Shown here in pieces: positions 16,006-24,567 of a stretch of 51,415 bases of DNA. Both the position numbers and the translations under genes were made by a program. How positions within the stretch are numbered: position 1 is the stretch's first letter; each line of letters begins with the position of its first letter. The stretch is from Gallionellaceae bacterium (lineage in GTDB: Bacteria > Pseudomonadota > Gammaproteobacteria > Burkholderiales > Thiobacillaceae): contig JAQTLU010000001.1 of the NCBI GenBank assembly GCA_028714735.1, forward strand, positions 476,797 through 528,211. The letters are read 5' to 3'. The notes beneath the pieces are model-generated. The model saw nothing but the letters and a program-made list of their open reading frames with translations, was not told the DNA's origin and did not search any database.

Positions 16006-17223
16006 ATGAGCCAAGATACCTTCCTTGCCCGGCAGCCCATCGTTGACGGCAAGCACAATCTGATCGGCTACGAACTGCTGTTCCGGTCCTCGGCCAGCAC
16101 CGAGTCCGCCGAGATCGAAGACAGCTACCGTTCCGGCCTCAACGTCATGGCCGCGACCCTGTTCGACATGGGCACCGAATGGCTGCTGAAAGGCAAGCTG
16201 GCCTTCATCAACATGGATCACCCCATGCTGATGAGCGAGTTCGTCACCCTGCTGCCGCCCCAGAAGATCATCATCGAGATCGTCGATACGGTGGAGCCGA
16301 ACAACGAATTGCTGGCCCGCCTGGAGGAGCTGAAGGCGGTCGGCTTCCGCTTCGCGCTCGACCGCTACCAGCCGAACACCGCGCGGGACAGGCTGCTGCC
16401 CCTGGTCAGCTATATCAAGCTGGATGTCGCCGAGCTGGGCGAGGACAAGACCGCCGAGGTGGTGGGCGGCCTGTTCATGTCGCCGGCGCTTCTGGTGGCG
16501 GAAAAGGTGGAGTCGCAAGCGGTGTTCGACTGGTGCCACCGGCTCGGCTTCCATCTCTTCCAGGGCTATTACTTCGCCCATCCGGAACACCTCATGGCCC
16601 GGGTCCTCAATCCCGGCCACACCACCCTGCTGCGCCTGCTCGACATGGTGCGCCGGGACGCCAACATCAAGGATATCGAGGCGGCGCTGAAGACCGATGT
16701 CGCGCTCACCTTCAAGCTGCTGCGCTACATCAACTCCGCCGGCTTCGGGCTGTCCTGCGAGGTCCAGTCGATCCGCCACGCGGTCTCCATCCTCGGCATG
16801 AAGCCGCTGTACCGCTGGCTCACCCTGCTCCTGGCCACCGCCGGCACCCATCCCGCCTCGCCGGCCCAGGCCCGCACCGCCGTCACCCGTGGCCGGCTGT
16901 GCGAGTTGCTGGGGTCGCATTGCATGCCCAAGGGTGAACTGGACAACCTGTTCATTACCGGGGTGTTCTCGCTCCTGGACGCCATGCTGGATACCCCGAT
17001 GGAGGAAATCCTCGACCGCCTGATCATCCAGGATGAGATCGCCGAGGCGCTGTTGCACCGCAGCGGCGTCTATGGCCCCATCCTGGCGCTGGCCGAAGCC
17101 TGCGAATCGCAGGACTCGAATCGCATCACCGAACTCACCGAGTCACTGATGCTGACGCCGGAACAGGTCAACAAGGACCACCTGCAGGCGCTGGCCTGGA
17201 GCGAGCAGATCGGCCTGGATTAA
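16006..17223 (+). CDS. EAL-HDOD (YuxH-type) regulatory protein, catalytically degenerate EAL
   Basis: This is a 405-residue cytoplasmic protein. The N-terminal half (about 1-195) is an EAL-like fold starting FLARQPIVDGKHNLIGYELLFRS, quoted in two parts as FLARQPIVD and YELLFRS. The EAL signature has become ELL, and the metal-binding DDFGTG is replaced by ALDRYQPN, so c-di-GMP hydrolysis is not expected. The C-terminal half (about 200-385) is an HDOD domain with KTDVALTFKLLRYINSA and SIRHAVSILG. Related EAL-HDOD proteins bind partners or c-di-GMP and affect motility and biofilm in Xanthomonas and others. It follows cheA by 79 bases on the same strand and may belong to the same regulon. It converges on sixA with nine bases between. 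Confidence 0.9.
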   Translation: MSQDTFLARQPIVDGKHNLIGYELLFRSSASTESAEIEDSYRSGLNVMAATLFDMGTEWLLKGKLAFINMDHPMLMSEFVTLLPPQKIIIEIVDTVEPNNELLARLEELKAVGFRFALDRYQPNTARDRLLPLVSYIKLDVAELGEDKTAEVVGGLFMSPALLVAEKVESQAVFDWCHRLGFHLFQGYYFAHPEHLMARVLNPGHTTLLRLLDMVRRDANIKDIEAALKTDVALTFKLLRYINSAGFGLSCEVQSIRHAVSILGMKPLYRWLTLLLATAGTHPASPAQARTAVTRGRLCELLGSHCMPKGELDNLFITGVFSLLDAMLDTPMEEILDRLIIQDEIAEALLHRSGVYGPILALAEACESQDSNRITELTESLMLTPEQVNKDHLQALAWSEQIGLD

Positions 17224-17232
17224 GAAGGCCTG

Positions 17233-17685
17233 CTAGACCAGTTCCGGGGTCATGGCCGCCTTCAGCACCACCTGCTGATCGCCTCGCTTGGTCCGGTTGG
17301 TCAACCAGACCAGGCCGCCCTTCTTGAGGGTGAAGGGACGCTCTTCACCGAACAACAGCATCGCCGCCACCAGCCCCAGGGTCGGCTGATGACCGACCAC
17401 CAGTAACGTGCCGGACGTTTCCGGCCAGCCGACCGCATGCATCAGATTGGCCGCATCGGCGCCCGGCCGGATCACCTCGACCGTCTCGAAGCGCCGACCC
17501 AGTCCCGCTGCCGTCTGCTGCGCACGACCCGCCGGGCTGACCAGGATGCGGGTGTCCTTGGGCAGGCGGGCATCCAGCCAGCCGCCCACCGCCACGGCCT
17601 GCTTGCGCCCCTTCGCGGTCAGTTCGCGCTTCATGTCATTGGCGCCGTCTTCGGCATCGGCGTGGCGCCACAGGATCAGGTCCAT
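17233..17685 (-). CDS. sixA: Phosphohistidine phosphatase SixA
   Basis: This 150-residue histidine-phosphatase-superfamily protein has catalytic LILWRHADAED (RHx motif) at residues 3-13, SPAGRAQQTA carrying the second Arg, and VVGHQPTLG with the second catalytic His. SixA removes phosphate from HPt or phosphotransferase-system histidines. The ATG at 17685 is chosen because the family begins MDLILWRHA; the longer frame would add 27 residues overlapping the gene upstream. It starts 10 bases after the AIM24-family gene, with a GGA site inside the gap, so the two are probably one operon. It differs from the CobC-type phosphatase elsewhere in the window by its short length and missing RHGE. Confidence 0.9.
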   Translation of the reverse strand: MDLILWRHADAEDGANDMKRELTAKGRKQAVAVGGWLDARLPKDTRILVSPAGRAQQTAAGLGRRFETVEVIRPGADAANLMHAVGWPETSGTLLVVGHQPTLGLVAAMLLFGEERPFTLKKGGLVWLTNRTKRGDQQVVLKAAMTPELV

Positions 17686-17695
17686 GGTGTGTCCA

Positions 17696-18493
17696 TCAAT
17701 CGTTGTCGCCATCGAGCAGGCCGCCGAAGCCGCCCAGCAGTGAACCCTCACCGATCTGGCGGCCACCGGCCTTGGGCGCTGCGGCGAGGACGCGGTTGGC
17801 CAGGCGCGAGAACGGCAGGGTTTGCAGCCAGACCTTGCCGGGGCCGGTCAGCTTGGCCAGGAACAGGCCTTCCCCGCCGAACATCGCGGTCTTGATCTTG
17901 CCGATGTACTGGATGTCGAAGTCGACCGAGGGTTGCAAGGCCGCCACGCAACCGGTGTCCACCCGCAGGCTCTCACCCGGGGCCAGGGTCTTCTCGGCCA
18001 GGGTGCCGCCGGCGTGGAAGAACACCATGCCGTCGCCTTCCAGCTTTTGCAGGATGAAACCCTCGCCGCCAAAGAAGCCGGCGCCCAGCCGTTGCTGGAA
18101 GGCGATGCCCAGGCTGACGCCCTTGGCGGCACAGAGAAAGGCATCCTTCTGGCAGATCAGGGTGCCGCCGATCCCGGCCAGGTCGATCGGCACGATCTTG
18201 CCCGGGTAAGGCGCGGCGAAGGCGACCCGCTTCTTGCCCTGGGCCTGGTTGGAATAGACGGTGGTGAACAGGGATTCGCCGGTGAGCAGGCGCTTGCCGG
18301 CGCCCATCAGCTTGCCGAGCAGGCCGGCCTGGGCGGCAGAGCCGTCGCCGAAGATCGTCTCCATCTCGATACCGTCCTGCATGAACATCATCATGCCGGC
18401 CTCGCCGACAGCGGCCTCGCCGGGGTCCAGCTCGATTTCGACATACTGCATGTCGTCGCCGAAGATGTCGTAGTCGATTACATCCATTGCCAT
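17696..18493 (-). CDS. AIM24 / TIGR00266 family protein
   Basis: This 265-residue protein of the AIM24 (DUF124) family is a beta-rich tubby-like fold found in bacteria and in yeast mitochondria. The start [20 protein letters not shown], the Gly-rich strands (ERDFGGEGF-like, here [19 protein letters not shown]) and the C-terminal [20 protein letters not shown] are family hallmarks; the last two are quoted only as landmarks. The bacterial role is unknown. The C-terminus is Gly-rich ([15 protein letters not shown]). An AAAGGAA site lies nine bases before the ATG at 18493, so the 13 residues upstream are not used. It is probably co-transcribed with sixA downstream. Confidence 0.88.
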   Translation of the reverse strand: MAMDVIDYDIFGDDMQYVEIELDPGEAAVGEAGMMMFMQDGIEMETIFGDGSAAQAGLLGKLMGAGKRLLTGESLFTTVYSNQAQGKKRVAFAAPYPGKIVPIDLAGIGGTLICQKDAFLCAAKGVSLGIAFQQRLGAGFFGGEGFILQKLEGDGMVFFHAGGTLAEKTLAPGESLRVDTGCVAALQPSVDFDIQYIGKIKTAMFGGEGLFLAKLTGPGKVWLQTLPFSRLANRVLAAAPKAGGRQIGEGSLLGGFGGLLDGDND

Positions 18494-18549
18494 GTTCGGG
18501 GTTCCTTTCAATTCGATGAACAAATTACCCAATCAGGATTGCAGGCCGA

Positions 18550-19278
18550 TTACACCGGCAACAGCACGAACGACGCGACATTCTGGAAGACGCGGTTGAT
18601 CGACCGGTTGCTCTTGTCCTCGATGACCAGCGCCAGCAGGTCCTGTTGCGCGATCAGCTTGCCGAACTCGCGCTCGAAGCTGAGGTTCTGTACCTCTTCA
18701 TCGACACCGTTGCTGAGCAGGAACGGCGCGCCGCCGCCAGTGCGGGCATTGGCCAGCTTCCAGGCCGCGGTTTCCAGGTTGCGGGCGCTGTTGTACAGGC
18801 TCTGCGCACTGAGATCGTCGGTCATGTAGAACTCGACACGGTGATCATAGGAGGCCATGGTCATCACGATCAGGGCCAGCATGTAGGCGTGTACCCGGTC
18901 GCCGGCGTAGCTTTCGCTGAAGGCCAGGCGCAGGGACTCGGCCCAGTCCACCCGATCCAGCCCCGATTGGCGCCACCTGGGCAATTGATTGAAGATCTGG
19001 CCTGTTGCCGCCTCGACGTCGCCGTACCCGGCCTTGCGGTACTCCTGCGGGTTGCGTCGATACAGCTTTACGGTCAGGCGGCGCAGCCCGGCCAGCACCT
19101 GGCGCTGGGTCTGCTCGGTGACCATGTCGATATCAGACTTGGCCAGGTTGTTGATCACGAACGGACGGCTGGTGTGCTGGCCATTCTTGCGCTTGATGGG
19201 GTCTCCGGCACATCCGGCCAGCACGGCAAGGCCGACGACAAAGACGGCCAATCGAACGGCGGAGAAGCGATTAATCAT
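18550..19278 (-). CDS. Conserved lipoprotein of unknown function
   Basis: This is a 242-residue predicted lipoprotein. The signal peptide has a lipobox VLAGC with Cys at residue 23; the following Ala-Gly-Asp does not suggest inner-membrane retention by the plain Asp+2 rule, so outer-membrane anchoring is likely. The mature part is largely helical and charged (KSDIDMVTEQTQRQVLAGLR, YRRNPQEYRKAG), with a more hydrophobic helix around HAYMLALIVMTMASYD. It ends with a strand-like ASFVLLPV. I recognise no family. It is divergent from sat, sharing a 212-base A+T-rich intergenic region, and lies upstream of the AIM24-sixA pair on the same strand with a 56-base gap. Confidence 0.8.
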   Translation of the reverse strand: MINRFSAVRLAVFVVGLAVLAGCAGDPIKRKNGQHTSRPFVINNLAKSDIDMVTEQTQRQVLAGLRRLTVKLYRRNPQEYRKAGYGDVEAATGQIFNQLPRWRQSGLDRVDWAESLRLAFSESYAGDRVHAYMLALIVMTMASYDHRVEFYMTDDLSAQSLYNSARNLETAAWKLANARTGGGAPFLLSNGVDEEVQNLSFEREFGKLIAQQDLLALVIEDKSNRSINRVFQNVASFVLLPV

Positions 19279-19490
19279 GATGCCGGATTCTATCGCCTAT
19301 CATGAATGGCGACCCAGACGTCCGGGGTCAATATTTTTTTATATTAATAAACAGCTACTTATAACCACACAAAAATATCGAAAATCTTTATTTGCAAATA
19401 AATAACTTGGATTAGTAGGGGCTGCGGCACGTGCTATCCTGCCTGCCCACTTGGTAGTCCCAATTTCTCTAATATTCTTAAGGAGCCAGC
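19279..19490 (+). promoter_or_regulatory. A+T-rich promoter region upstream of sat
   Basis: Bases 19328-19420 are strikingly A+T-rich within G+C-rich flanks, with runs such as ATATTTTTTTATATTAATAAA that could act as an UP element. The perfect 12-base palindrome TATTTGCAAATA lies at 19389-19400. GCACGTGC, also palindromic, follows near 19428. A strong ribosome-binding site (AAGGAG) is seven bases before the sat ATG. I could not fix a -35/-10 pair with proper spacing. Confidence 0.5.
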
Positions 19491-20699
19491 ATGTCCCGAC
19501 TCGTGAAGCCCCATGGCGGCGGCGAACTGAAGCCTCTCCTGCTCACCGGCGACGCCCTTGCCGCTGAGAAGGCCCGTGCCCAAACCCTGAAGCAGGTCAA
19601 GATGTCTTCCCGCGAAACCGGCGACCTGATCATGATGGGCATCGGCGGCTTCACCCCCCTGGACGGCTTCATGACCAAGTCCGACTGGCAGGGCATCTGT
19701 GACGGCTACAAGATGGCCAGCGGCCTGTTCTGGCCGATCCCGGTCACCCTGTCGACCGACGACGAGTCGATCAAGGACGGCGACGACATCGCCCTGATCG
19801 ACGGCGAGTCCGGCGAGATCATGGGCACCATGAAGGTGACCGACAAGTACGCCATCGACAAGGCCCACGAGTGCATGCAGGTCTACAAGACCACCGACAT
19901 GGAACACCCCGGTGTCAAGATGGTCATGGCCCAGGGCAAGTACAACCTGGCCGGCCCGGTCAAGGTCCTGTCCACCGGCACCTTCAAGGAAGAGTACGGC
20001 GACCAGTTCATGACCCCGGCCGAGACCCGCGCCAAGTTCGAAGAAATGGGCTGGTCCAAGATCGCCGCCTTCCAGACCCGCAACCCGATGCACCGCTCGC
20101 ACGAGTACCTGGCCAAGATCGCCATCGAGACCATGGACGGCGTCCTGGTCCACTCCCTGCTGGGTGCCCTGAAGCCGGGCGACATCCCCGCCGAGGTGCG
20201 TTCCGAGGCCATCAGCGTGCTGGTCGAGAACTACTTCGCCCCCAACACCGTGATCCAGGCCGGCTACCCCCTGGACATGCGCTACGCCGGTCCCCGCGAG
20301 GCCCTGCTGCACGCCCTGTTCCGCCAGAACTATGGCTGCTCGCACCTGATCGTAGGCCGCGACCACGCCGGCGTGGGCGATTTCTATGGCCCCTTCGATG
20401 CCCAGAAGATCTTCGACGAGATCCCCAAGGGTTCCCTGGAAACCGTCAACATGAACATCGACTGGACCTTCTGGTGCAAGAAGTGCGGCGGCATGGCCTC
20501 CCAGCGCACCTGCCCGCACACCAAGGACGACCGCATCCTGCTGTCCGGCACCAAGGTGCGTTCGATGCTGTCCGAAGGCCAGGACCTGCCGGTCGAATTC
20601 AGCCGCCCGGAAGTCGCCAAGGTGCTGCAGAAGTACTACGCCAGCCTCTCGGCCGAACAGAACGTCAAGATTGAACTGAAGGGTCATTCCGCTGCCTGA
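19491..20699 (+). CDS. sat: Dissimilatory ATP sulfurylase (sulfate adenylyltransferase)
   Basis: This 402-residue enzyme catalyses ATP + sulfate = APS + PPi; in sulfur oxidisers it runs toward ATP, consuming APS and PPi. Motifs visible are the nucleotide-binding [13 protein letters not shown] (HxxH), [14 protein letters not shown], and [12 protein letters not shown] near the C-terminus. A Cys-rich insert [15 protein letters not shown] (about 325-340) matches the zinc site of homo-oligomeric Sat from sulfur bacteria and archaea. There is no APS-kinase domain, and it is unlike the CysDN type. Codon use is strongly biased (AAG, CTG, GCC, TTC dominate), suggesting high expression. It is followed by a hairpin and then aprBA, with which it forms the reverse-type sulfite-to-sulfate route. 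Confidence 0.97.
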   Translation: MSRLVKPHGGGELKPLLLTGDALAAEKARAQTLKQVKMSSRETGDLIMMGIGGFTPLDGFMTKSDWQGICDGYKMASGLFWPIPVTLSTDDESIKDGDDIALIDGESGEIMGTMKVTDKYAIDKAHECMQVYKTTDMEHPGVKMVMAQGKYNLAGPVKVLSTGTFKEEYGDQFMTPAETRAKFEEMGWSKIAAFQTRNPMHRSHEYLAKIAIETMDGVLVHSLLGALKPGDIPAEVRSEAISVLVENYFAPNTVIQAGYPLDMRYAGPREALLHALFRQNYGCSHLIVGRDHAGVGDFYGPFDAQKIFDEIPKGSLETVNMNIDWTFWCKKCGGMASQRTCPHTKDDRILLSGTKVRSMLSEGQDLPVEFSRPEVAKVLQKYYASLSAEQNVKIELKGHSAA

Positions 20700-20704
20700 C
20701 TCTT

Positions 20705-20724
20705 GGCCGGCCTTCGGGCCGGCC
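20705..20724 (+). terminator. Terminator-like hairpin after sat
   Basis: Two GGCCGGCC arms flank a TTCG tetraloop starting five bases after the sat stop. The eight-pair G+C stem with a stable tetraloop is followed by TAATCGTATTT, only a weak T tract. It may partly separate sat from aprBA transcription or protect the sat mRNA 3' end. Confidence 0.65.
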
Positions 20725-20841
20725 TAATCGTATTTGGAACCCTGGGCCCCCCGGAAGCGGATTCGCGATACGCCCCGGCCAAGGTAGGGCCTGGATTTTC
20801 TGAATGGACCGCACCATGTCTCACAAACAAGACAACGCGGA

Positions 20842-20855
20842 TTGTTAGCTAACAA
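20842..20855. promoter_or_regulatory. Palindrome touching the aprB ribosome-binding site
   Basis: TTGTTAGCTAACAA is a perfect 14-base palindrome. Its last bases run directly into the aprB Shine-Dalgarno sequence (AAGGAGA at about 20854-20860). As RNA it could form only a small stem; as DNA it could be an operator. Its position suggests control of aprBA translation or transcription, but no regulator is identified. Confidence 0.5.
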
Positions 20856-20867
20856 GGAGAGTAAGTA

Positions 20868-21341
20868 ATGCCTACCTATGTTCGTACCGACAAGTGCGAC
20901 GGCTGCAAGGGTCAGGACAAGACCGCCTGCATGTACATCTGCCCGCATGACCTGATGAAGCTGGACAAGGATGGTTCCGAGACCGGCCACGCCATGCGCG
21001 CCTTCAACCAGGAACCCGAGCAGTGCTGGGAATGCTATTCCTGCGTGAAGATCTGCCCGCAGCAAGCCATCGAGTGCCGCCACTACGCCGACATCGTCCC
21101 CCTGGGCGGTTCCGTGCAGCCCCTGCGTGGCTCCGACTCCATCATGTGGACCATCAAGTTCCGTAACGGCACCCTGAAGCGCTTCAAGTTCCCGATCCGG
21201 ACCACCCCCGAGGGTTCCATCGATTGCTACGGTGGCAAGCCGCAAGCCGACATGGCGAAGATTGCCGACAACGGCTTCTTCAACCACATGGAGCAGAACG
21301 GCTACCGCGTGGGCAACCCCGCCGAACTGATCCGCAAGTAA
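20868..21341 (+). CDS. aprB: Adenylylsulfate (APS) reductase, beta subunit
   Basis: This 157-residue iron-sulfur subunit carries electrons between the FAD of AprA and the membrane. Eight Cys ligands for two [4Fe-4S] clusters are visible: Cys10, 13, 21 and 25 (CDGCKGQDKTACMYICP) and Cys53, 56, 59 and 63 (CWECYSCVKICP), with Cys70 nearby. The longer CxxCx7CxxxC spacing of the first cluster is characteristic of AprB. The C-terminal tail (about 105-157) wraps AprA in known structures. It precedes aprA by 18 bases, giving the usual aprBA order. In sulfur oxidisers the complex works in reverse: sulfite + AMP to APS. Confidence 0.97.
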   Translation: MPTYVRTDKCDGCKGQDKTACMYICPHDLMKLDKDGSETGHAMRAFNQEPEQCWECYSCVKICPQQAIECRHYADIVPLGGSVQPLRGSDSIMWTIKFRNGTLKRFKFPIRTTPEGSIDCYGGKPQADMAKIADNGFFNHMEQNGYRVGNPAELIRK

Positions 21342-21359
21342 TCAGGAAAGGAAATTACT

Positions 21360-23372
21360 ATGGCTGGTGAATTTAACAATCCCGAAGTCGTCCAGGAAGA
21401 AGTTGACATCCTCCTGATCGGCGGTGGCATGGCCTGTTGCGGCGCTGCCTACGAAATCATTCGCTGGGCCGAGGCCGCCAAGGCTTCCACCGGCATCGAC
21501 CTCAAGATCAAGCTGGTCGACAAGGCCGCCATGGACCGCTCCGGCGCCGTGGCCCAAGGTCTGTCCGCCATCAACACCTACATCGGTCCCGAGCAGGATC
21601 CCGCCGACTATGCCCGTATGGTCTCCAACGACCTGATGGGCATCACCCGCGACGACCTGGCCTATGACCTGGGCCGTTGCGTCGACGAGTCCGTGCACCT
21701 GTTCGAAGAGTGGGGCCTGCCCATTTGGAAGACCGATGCCGACGGCGTCCGTCACGACGGCGCCCAGGGCATGACCCCGCTGAAGGACGGCGGCAAGCCC
21801 GTGCGTTCCGGCAAGTGGCAGATCATGATCAACGGCGAATCCTACAAGTGGATCGTCGCTGAAGCTGCCAAGAAGTCCCTGGGCATGGACCGCATCCAGG
21901 AGCGCGTCTTCATCGTTCACCTGATGAACGACAAGAACGACAAGACCCGCATCGCCGGTGCCGCCGGTTTCTCCACCCGCGAAAACAAGATCTACGTCTA
22001 CAAGGCCAAGGCCATCCTGCTGGCTGCCGGCGGTTGCGTGAACATCTTCCGTCCCCGCTCCGTCGGTGAAGGTACCGGCCGCGCCTGGTACCCGGTCTGG
22101 AACGCGGGTTCCACCTACTCCATGGCCGCCGAAGCCGGCGCCGAGTTGACCATGATGGAAAACCGCTTCGTGCCCGCCCGCTTCAAGGACGGTTACGGCC
22201 CGGTCGGTGCCTGGTTCCTGCTGTTCAAGTCCCAGGCCACCAACGCCTTCGGCGAAGCCTACATGACCAAGAACAAGGAAATGCTGAACGACTACCCCCC
22301 GTACGGGCAGGCCGCCGTTCCCGCTTCCTGTCTGCGCAACCACCTGATGCTGAAGGAAATGAAGGAAGGTCGCGGTCCGATTTGGATGGACACCGTGACC
22401 GCCCTGGGCAAGCTGCGCGACACCCTGACCCCGAAGGAAGTGAAGCACCTCGAAGCCGAAGCCTGGGAAGACTTCCTGGACATGTGCGTCGGCCAGTGCG
22501 GTATCTGGGTTGGTGAAAACGTCGAGCCCGAGAAGAAGAACTCCGAGCTGATGCCCACCGAGCCGTACCTGCTCGGTTCGCACTCCGGCTGCTGCGGCAT
22601 CTGGACCTCCGGCCCGACCGACGTCGGCGCTCCGACCAGCGAAGAGTACGGCGACATCCCGGCCCACCTGCCTTCCGGCTGGAACTGGGGCTACCGTGGC
22701 ATGACCACCGTCAAGGGTCTGTTCACCGCCGGTGACGGCGTGGGCGCTTCCGGCCACAAGTTCTCCTCCGGCTCCCATGCCGAAGGCCGCCTGGCTGCCA
22801 AGGCGATGGTGAAGTACTGCCTGGACAACAAGGACGTCAAGGTCGAGTTCGACGAGTCCATCGAGTCCATCGCCGAAGCGATCTGGAAGCCGGTCCGTAA
22901 CTACCTTGAGTTCAAGGATTACACCACCGCCATCGACGTCAACCCCAACTACATCACCCCCAAGATGCTGCAGTTCCGTCTGCAGAAGATCATGGACGAG
23001 TATGTTGCCGGTGTCGCCACCTACTACATCACCAACGAGCACATGCTGAACGTGGCTGCCGACAAGTTGGACATGCTGAAGGAAGACGCCCAGAAGATGC
23101 GTGCCAAGGACCTGCATGAACTGCTGCGTGCCTGGGAAAACTACCATCGCATCCTCACGGCCGAAGCCCACATGCGTCACATCATGTTCCGCCAGGAAAG
23201 CCGTTACCCCGGCTTCTACTACCGCGCCGACAAGAACTTCGTCGACGAGGAAAACTGGCATTGCTTCGTCAACTCCATCTACGACAAGACGACCCACAAG
23301 TGGACCTGCTTCAAGCGCAAGCACGTCGACCTGGTCGACAAGTCCAAGCTGTTCAAGCCCGCTGCCCACTAA
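21360..23372 (+). CDS. aprA: Adenylylsulfate (APS) reductase, alpha subunit
   Basis: This 670-residue flavoprotein is related to succinate dehydrogenase/fumarate reductase flavoproteins. The FAD-binding Rossmann motif is DILLIGGGMACCGAAYE (about 16-32). Further landmarks are MDRSGAVAQGLSAIN and SHSGCCGIWTSGP, plus a FAD-region TAGDGVGASGHKFSSGSHAE, all typical of AprA. With AprB it interconverts APS + 2e- and AMP + sulfite in the cytoplasm, here presumably oxidising sulfite. It is followed by a strong terminator. Neither qmoABC nor aprM, the usual membrane partners, is next to it. Biased codon use suggests high expression. Confidence 0.97.
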   Translation: MAGEFNNPEVVQEEVDILLIGGGMACCGAAYEIIRWAEAAKASTGIDLKIKLVDKAAMDRSGAVAQGLSAINTYIGPEQDPADYARMVSNDLMGITRDDLAYDLGRCVDESVHLFEEWGLPIWKTDADGVRHDGAQGMTPLKDGGKPVRSGKWQIMINGESYKWIVAEAAKKSLGMDRIQERVFIVHLMNDKNDKTRIAGAAGFSTRENKIYVYKAKAILLAAGGCVNIFRPRSVGEGTGRAWYPVWNAGSTYSMAAEAGAELTMMENRFVPARFKDGYGPVGAWFLLFKSQATNAFGEAYMTKNKEMLNDYPPYGQAAVPASCLRNHLMLKEMKEGRGPIWMDTVTALGKLRDTLTPKEVKHLEAEAWEDFLDMCVGQCGIWVGENVEPEKKNSELMPTEPYLLGSHSGCCGIWTSGPTDVGAPTSEEYGDIPAHLPSGWNWGYRGMTTVKGLFTAGDGVGASGHKFSSGSHAEGRLAAKAMVKYCLDNKDVKVEFDESIESIAEAIWKPVRNYLEFKDYTTAIDVNPNYITPKMLQFRLQKIMDEYVAGVATYYITNEHMLNVAADKLDMLKEDAQKMRAKDLHELLRAWENYHRILTAEAHMRHIMFRQESRYPGFYYRADKNFVDEENWHCFVNSIYDKTTHKWTCFKRKHVDLVDKSKLFKPAAH

Positions 23373-23393
23373 GCAGTAAGCCCTAGCTGATGA

Positions 23394-23426
23394 ACCGGGC
23401 GCTCACAAGGCGCCCGGTTTTTCTTT
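23394..23426 (+). terminator. Intrinsic terminator of aprBA
   Basis: Perfect nine-base arms ACCGGGCGC and GCGCCCGGT flank a seven-base loop, followed by TTTTTCTTT. It is 21 bases after the aprA stop codon. Confidence 0.93.
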
Positions 23427-23562
23427 CCGCCCGAAAAACCCCTTTTACCATCAGCGCTTTAGCGTCAAGACGACAGGGTGCGTTGTCCGTTAAAATGCCC
23501 GCCTTTCCGCCTTTGCGTTACCCCCGTCACCGCGTGACGACCGTTTTCCATAGAGGTACCCC

Positions 23563-24516
23563 ATGCAAGACCACGACGAACGTTTCAAGAACCTGGCCGA
23601 GGACGCCCCCTTCGAGCACAGCCCGGTCATGCCGACCATGCTGGACGGCGACACCGAACTGAAATTCCGCTGCCATCGCGGCGTGAAGTGCTGGAACGCC
23701 TGTTGCAGCAACATCGACATCACCCTGACGCCCTACGACATCCTGCGCCTGAAGAACCACCTGGGCATCTCCTCGGGCGAATTCCTGCAGAAGTACACGG
23801 TGCCCTACGAGATCGACAAGGACGGCACCCCGGGCGTCAAGCTGCGCAGCGTCGATGGCGGCACCGCCTGCCAGTTCATGGTCGAGGAAGGCTGCTCGGT
23901 CTATGAGAACCGCCCGACCGCCTGCCGCTACTACCCGGTCGCACTGCTCTCGGTGCGCCGCTCCGACGAATACGTCGACCGCCTGTCCTTCGCCCTGGTC
24001 AAGGAAGACACCTGCTTCGGCCACCAGGAACCGGACACCCAGACCATCGACGAATACCGCGCTGGCCAGGGCGCCGCCGAATACGACGAGAAGGGCCGCG
24101 TCTGGCGCCAGCTGATCCTGAAGAAGAAGTCCGCCGGACCCGCCATCGGCAAGCCGCCGGCGATCACCAACCAGCTGTTCTTCATGGTCAACTACGACCT
24201 CGACCGCTTCCGTGCCTTCGTCATCAGCGAGTCGTTCAACAAGACCTACGACATCCCGGTCGAAGAGATGGCCGAACTGATCGCCGACGACGAGAAGCTG
24301 CTCGACTTCGGCGGCCGTTTCCTGCGCCACGTCCTGTTCAACGAGAAGTCCATCGAGGAAAAGGACGGCGCCTACGAGGCCCGCCAGGATCGCCTGAAGG
24401 CGAAGGCAGCGGCCATCCGCGCCGAATTCGAGGCCAACCGGGACCAGATCGAGGACGAGAAGTACTGCGCCCCGCCCGGCCAACCGGGTGATTGCGGCTG
24501 CGGCTCGGAATCCTGA
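23563..24516 (+). CDS. YkgJ-family cysteine-cluster protein
   Basis: This 317-residue cytoplasmic protein has a YkgJ/CxxCxxCC-type metal or iron-sulfur cluster domain. Cys are grouped as RCHRGVKCWNACCSNID (about 36-52) and EGCSVYENRPTACRYYPVAL (about 112-131), with a further Cys in EDTCFGH and a C-terminal CGCG. The second group matches the CxxYxxRPxxCRxYP signature of the family. The biochemical role of the family is not settled. The helical middle (about 190-290) is family-specific. It follows aprA after a terminator and has its own upstream region, including the GTCACCGCGTGAC inverted repeat at 23526-23538 and a possible TTAAAAT -10. A link to sulfur oxidation is suggested only by position. 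Confidence 0.85.
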   Translation: MQDHDERFKNLAEDAPFEHSPVMPTMLDGDTELKFRCHRGVKCWNACCSNIDITLTPYDILRLKNHLGISSGEFLQKYTVPYEIDKDGTPGVKLRSVDGGTACQFMVEEGCSVYENRPTACRYYPVALLSVRRSDEYVDRLSFALVKEDTCFGHQEPDTQTIDEYRAGQGAAEYDEKGRVWRQLILKKKSAGPAIGKPPAITNQLFFMVNYDLDRFRAFVISESFNKTYDIPVEEMAELIADDEKLLDFGGRFLRHVLFNEKSIEEKDGAYEARQDRLKAKAAAIRAEFEANRDQIEDEKYCAPPGQPGDCGCGSES

Positions 24517-24529
24517 GTCTCCGCACCAC

Positions 24530-24567
24530 GAAAAGGCCCATTAAGCAGCCGCTTAGTGGGCCTTTTC
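24530..24567. terminator. Bidirectional-type intrinsic terminator
   Basis: GAAAAGGCCCATTAAGC and GCTTAGTGGGCCTTTTC form a 17-pair stem with one G-T wobble and an AGCC loop. A-rich and T-rich flanks lie on either side. It begins 13 bases after the ykgJ-family stop and should end that transcript. Confidence 0.93.

Noticed and set aside
21342-23369. A 675-codon open frame antisense to aprA
   Set aside because: It exists because of the strong codon bias of aprA; there is no recognisable protein feature.
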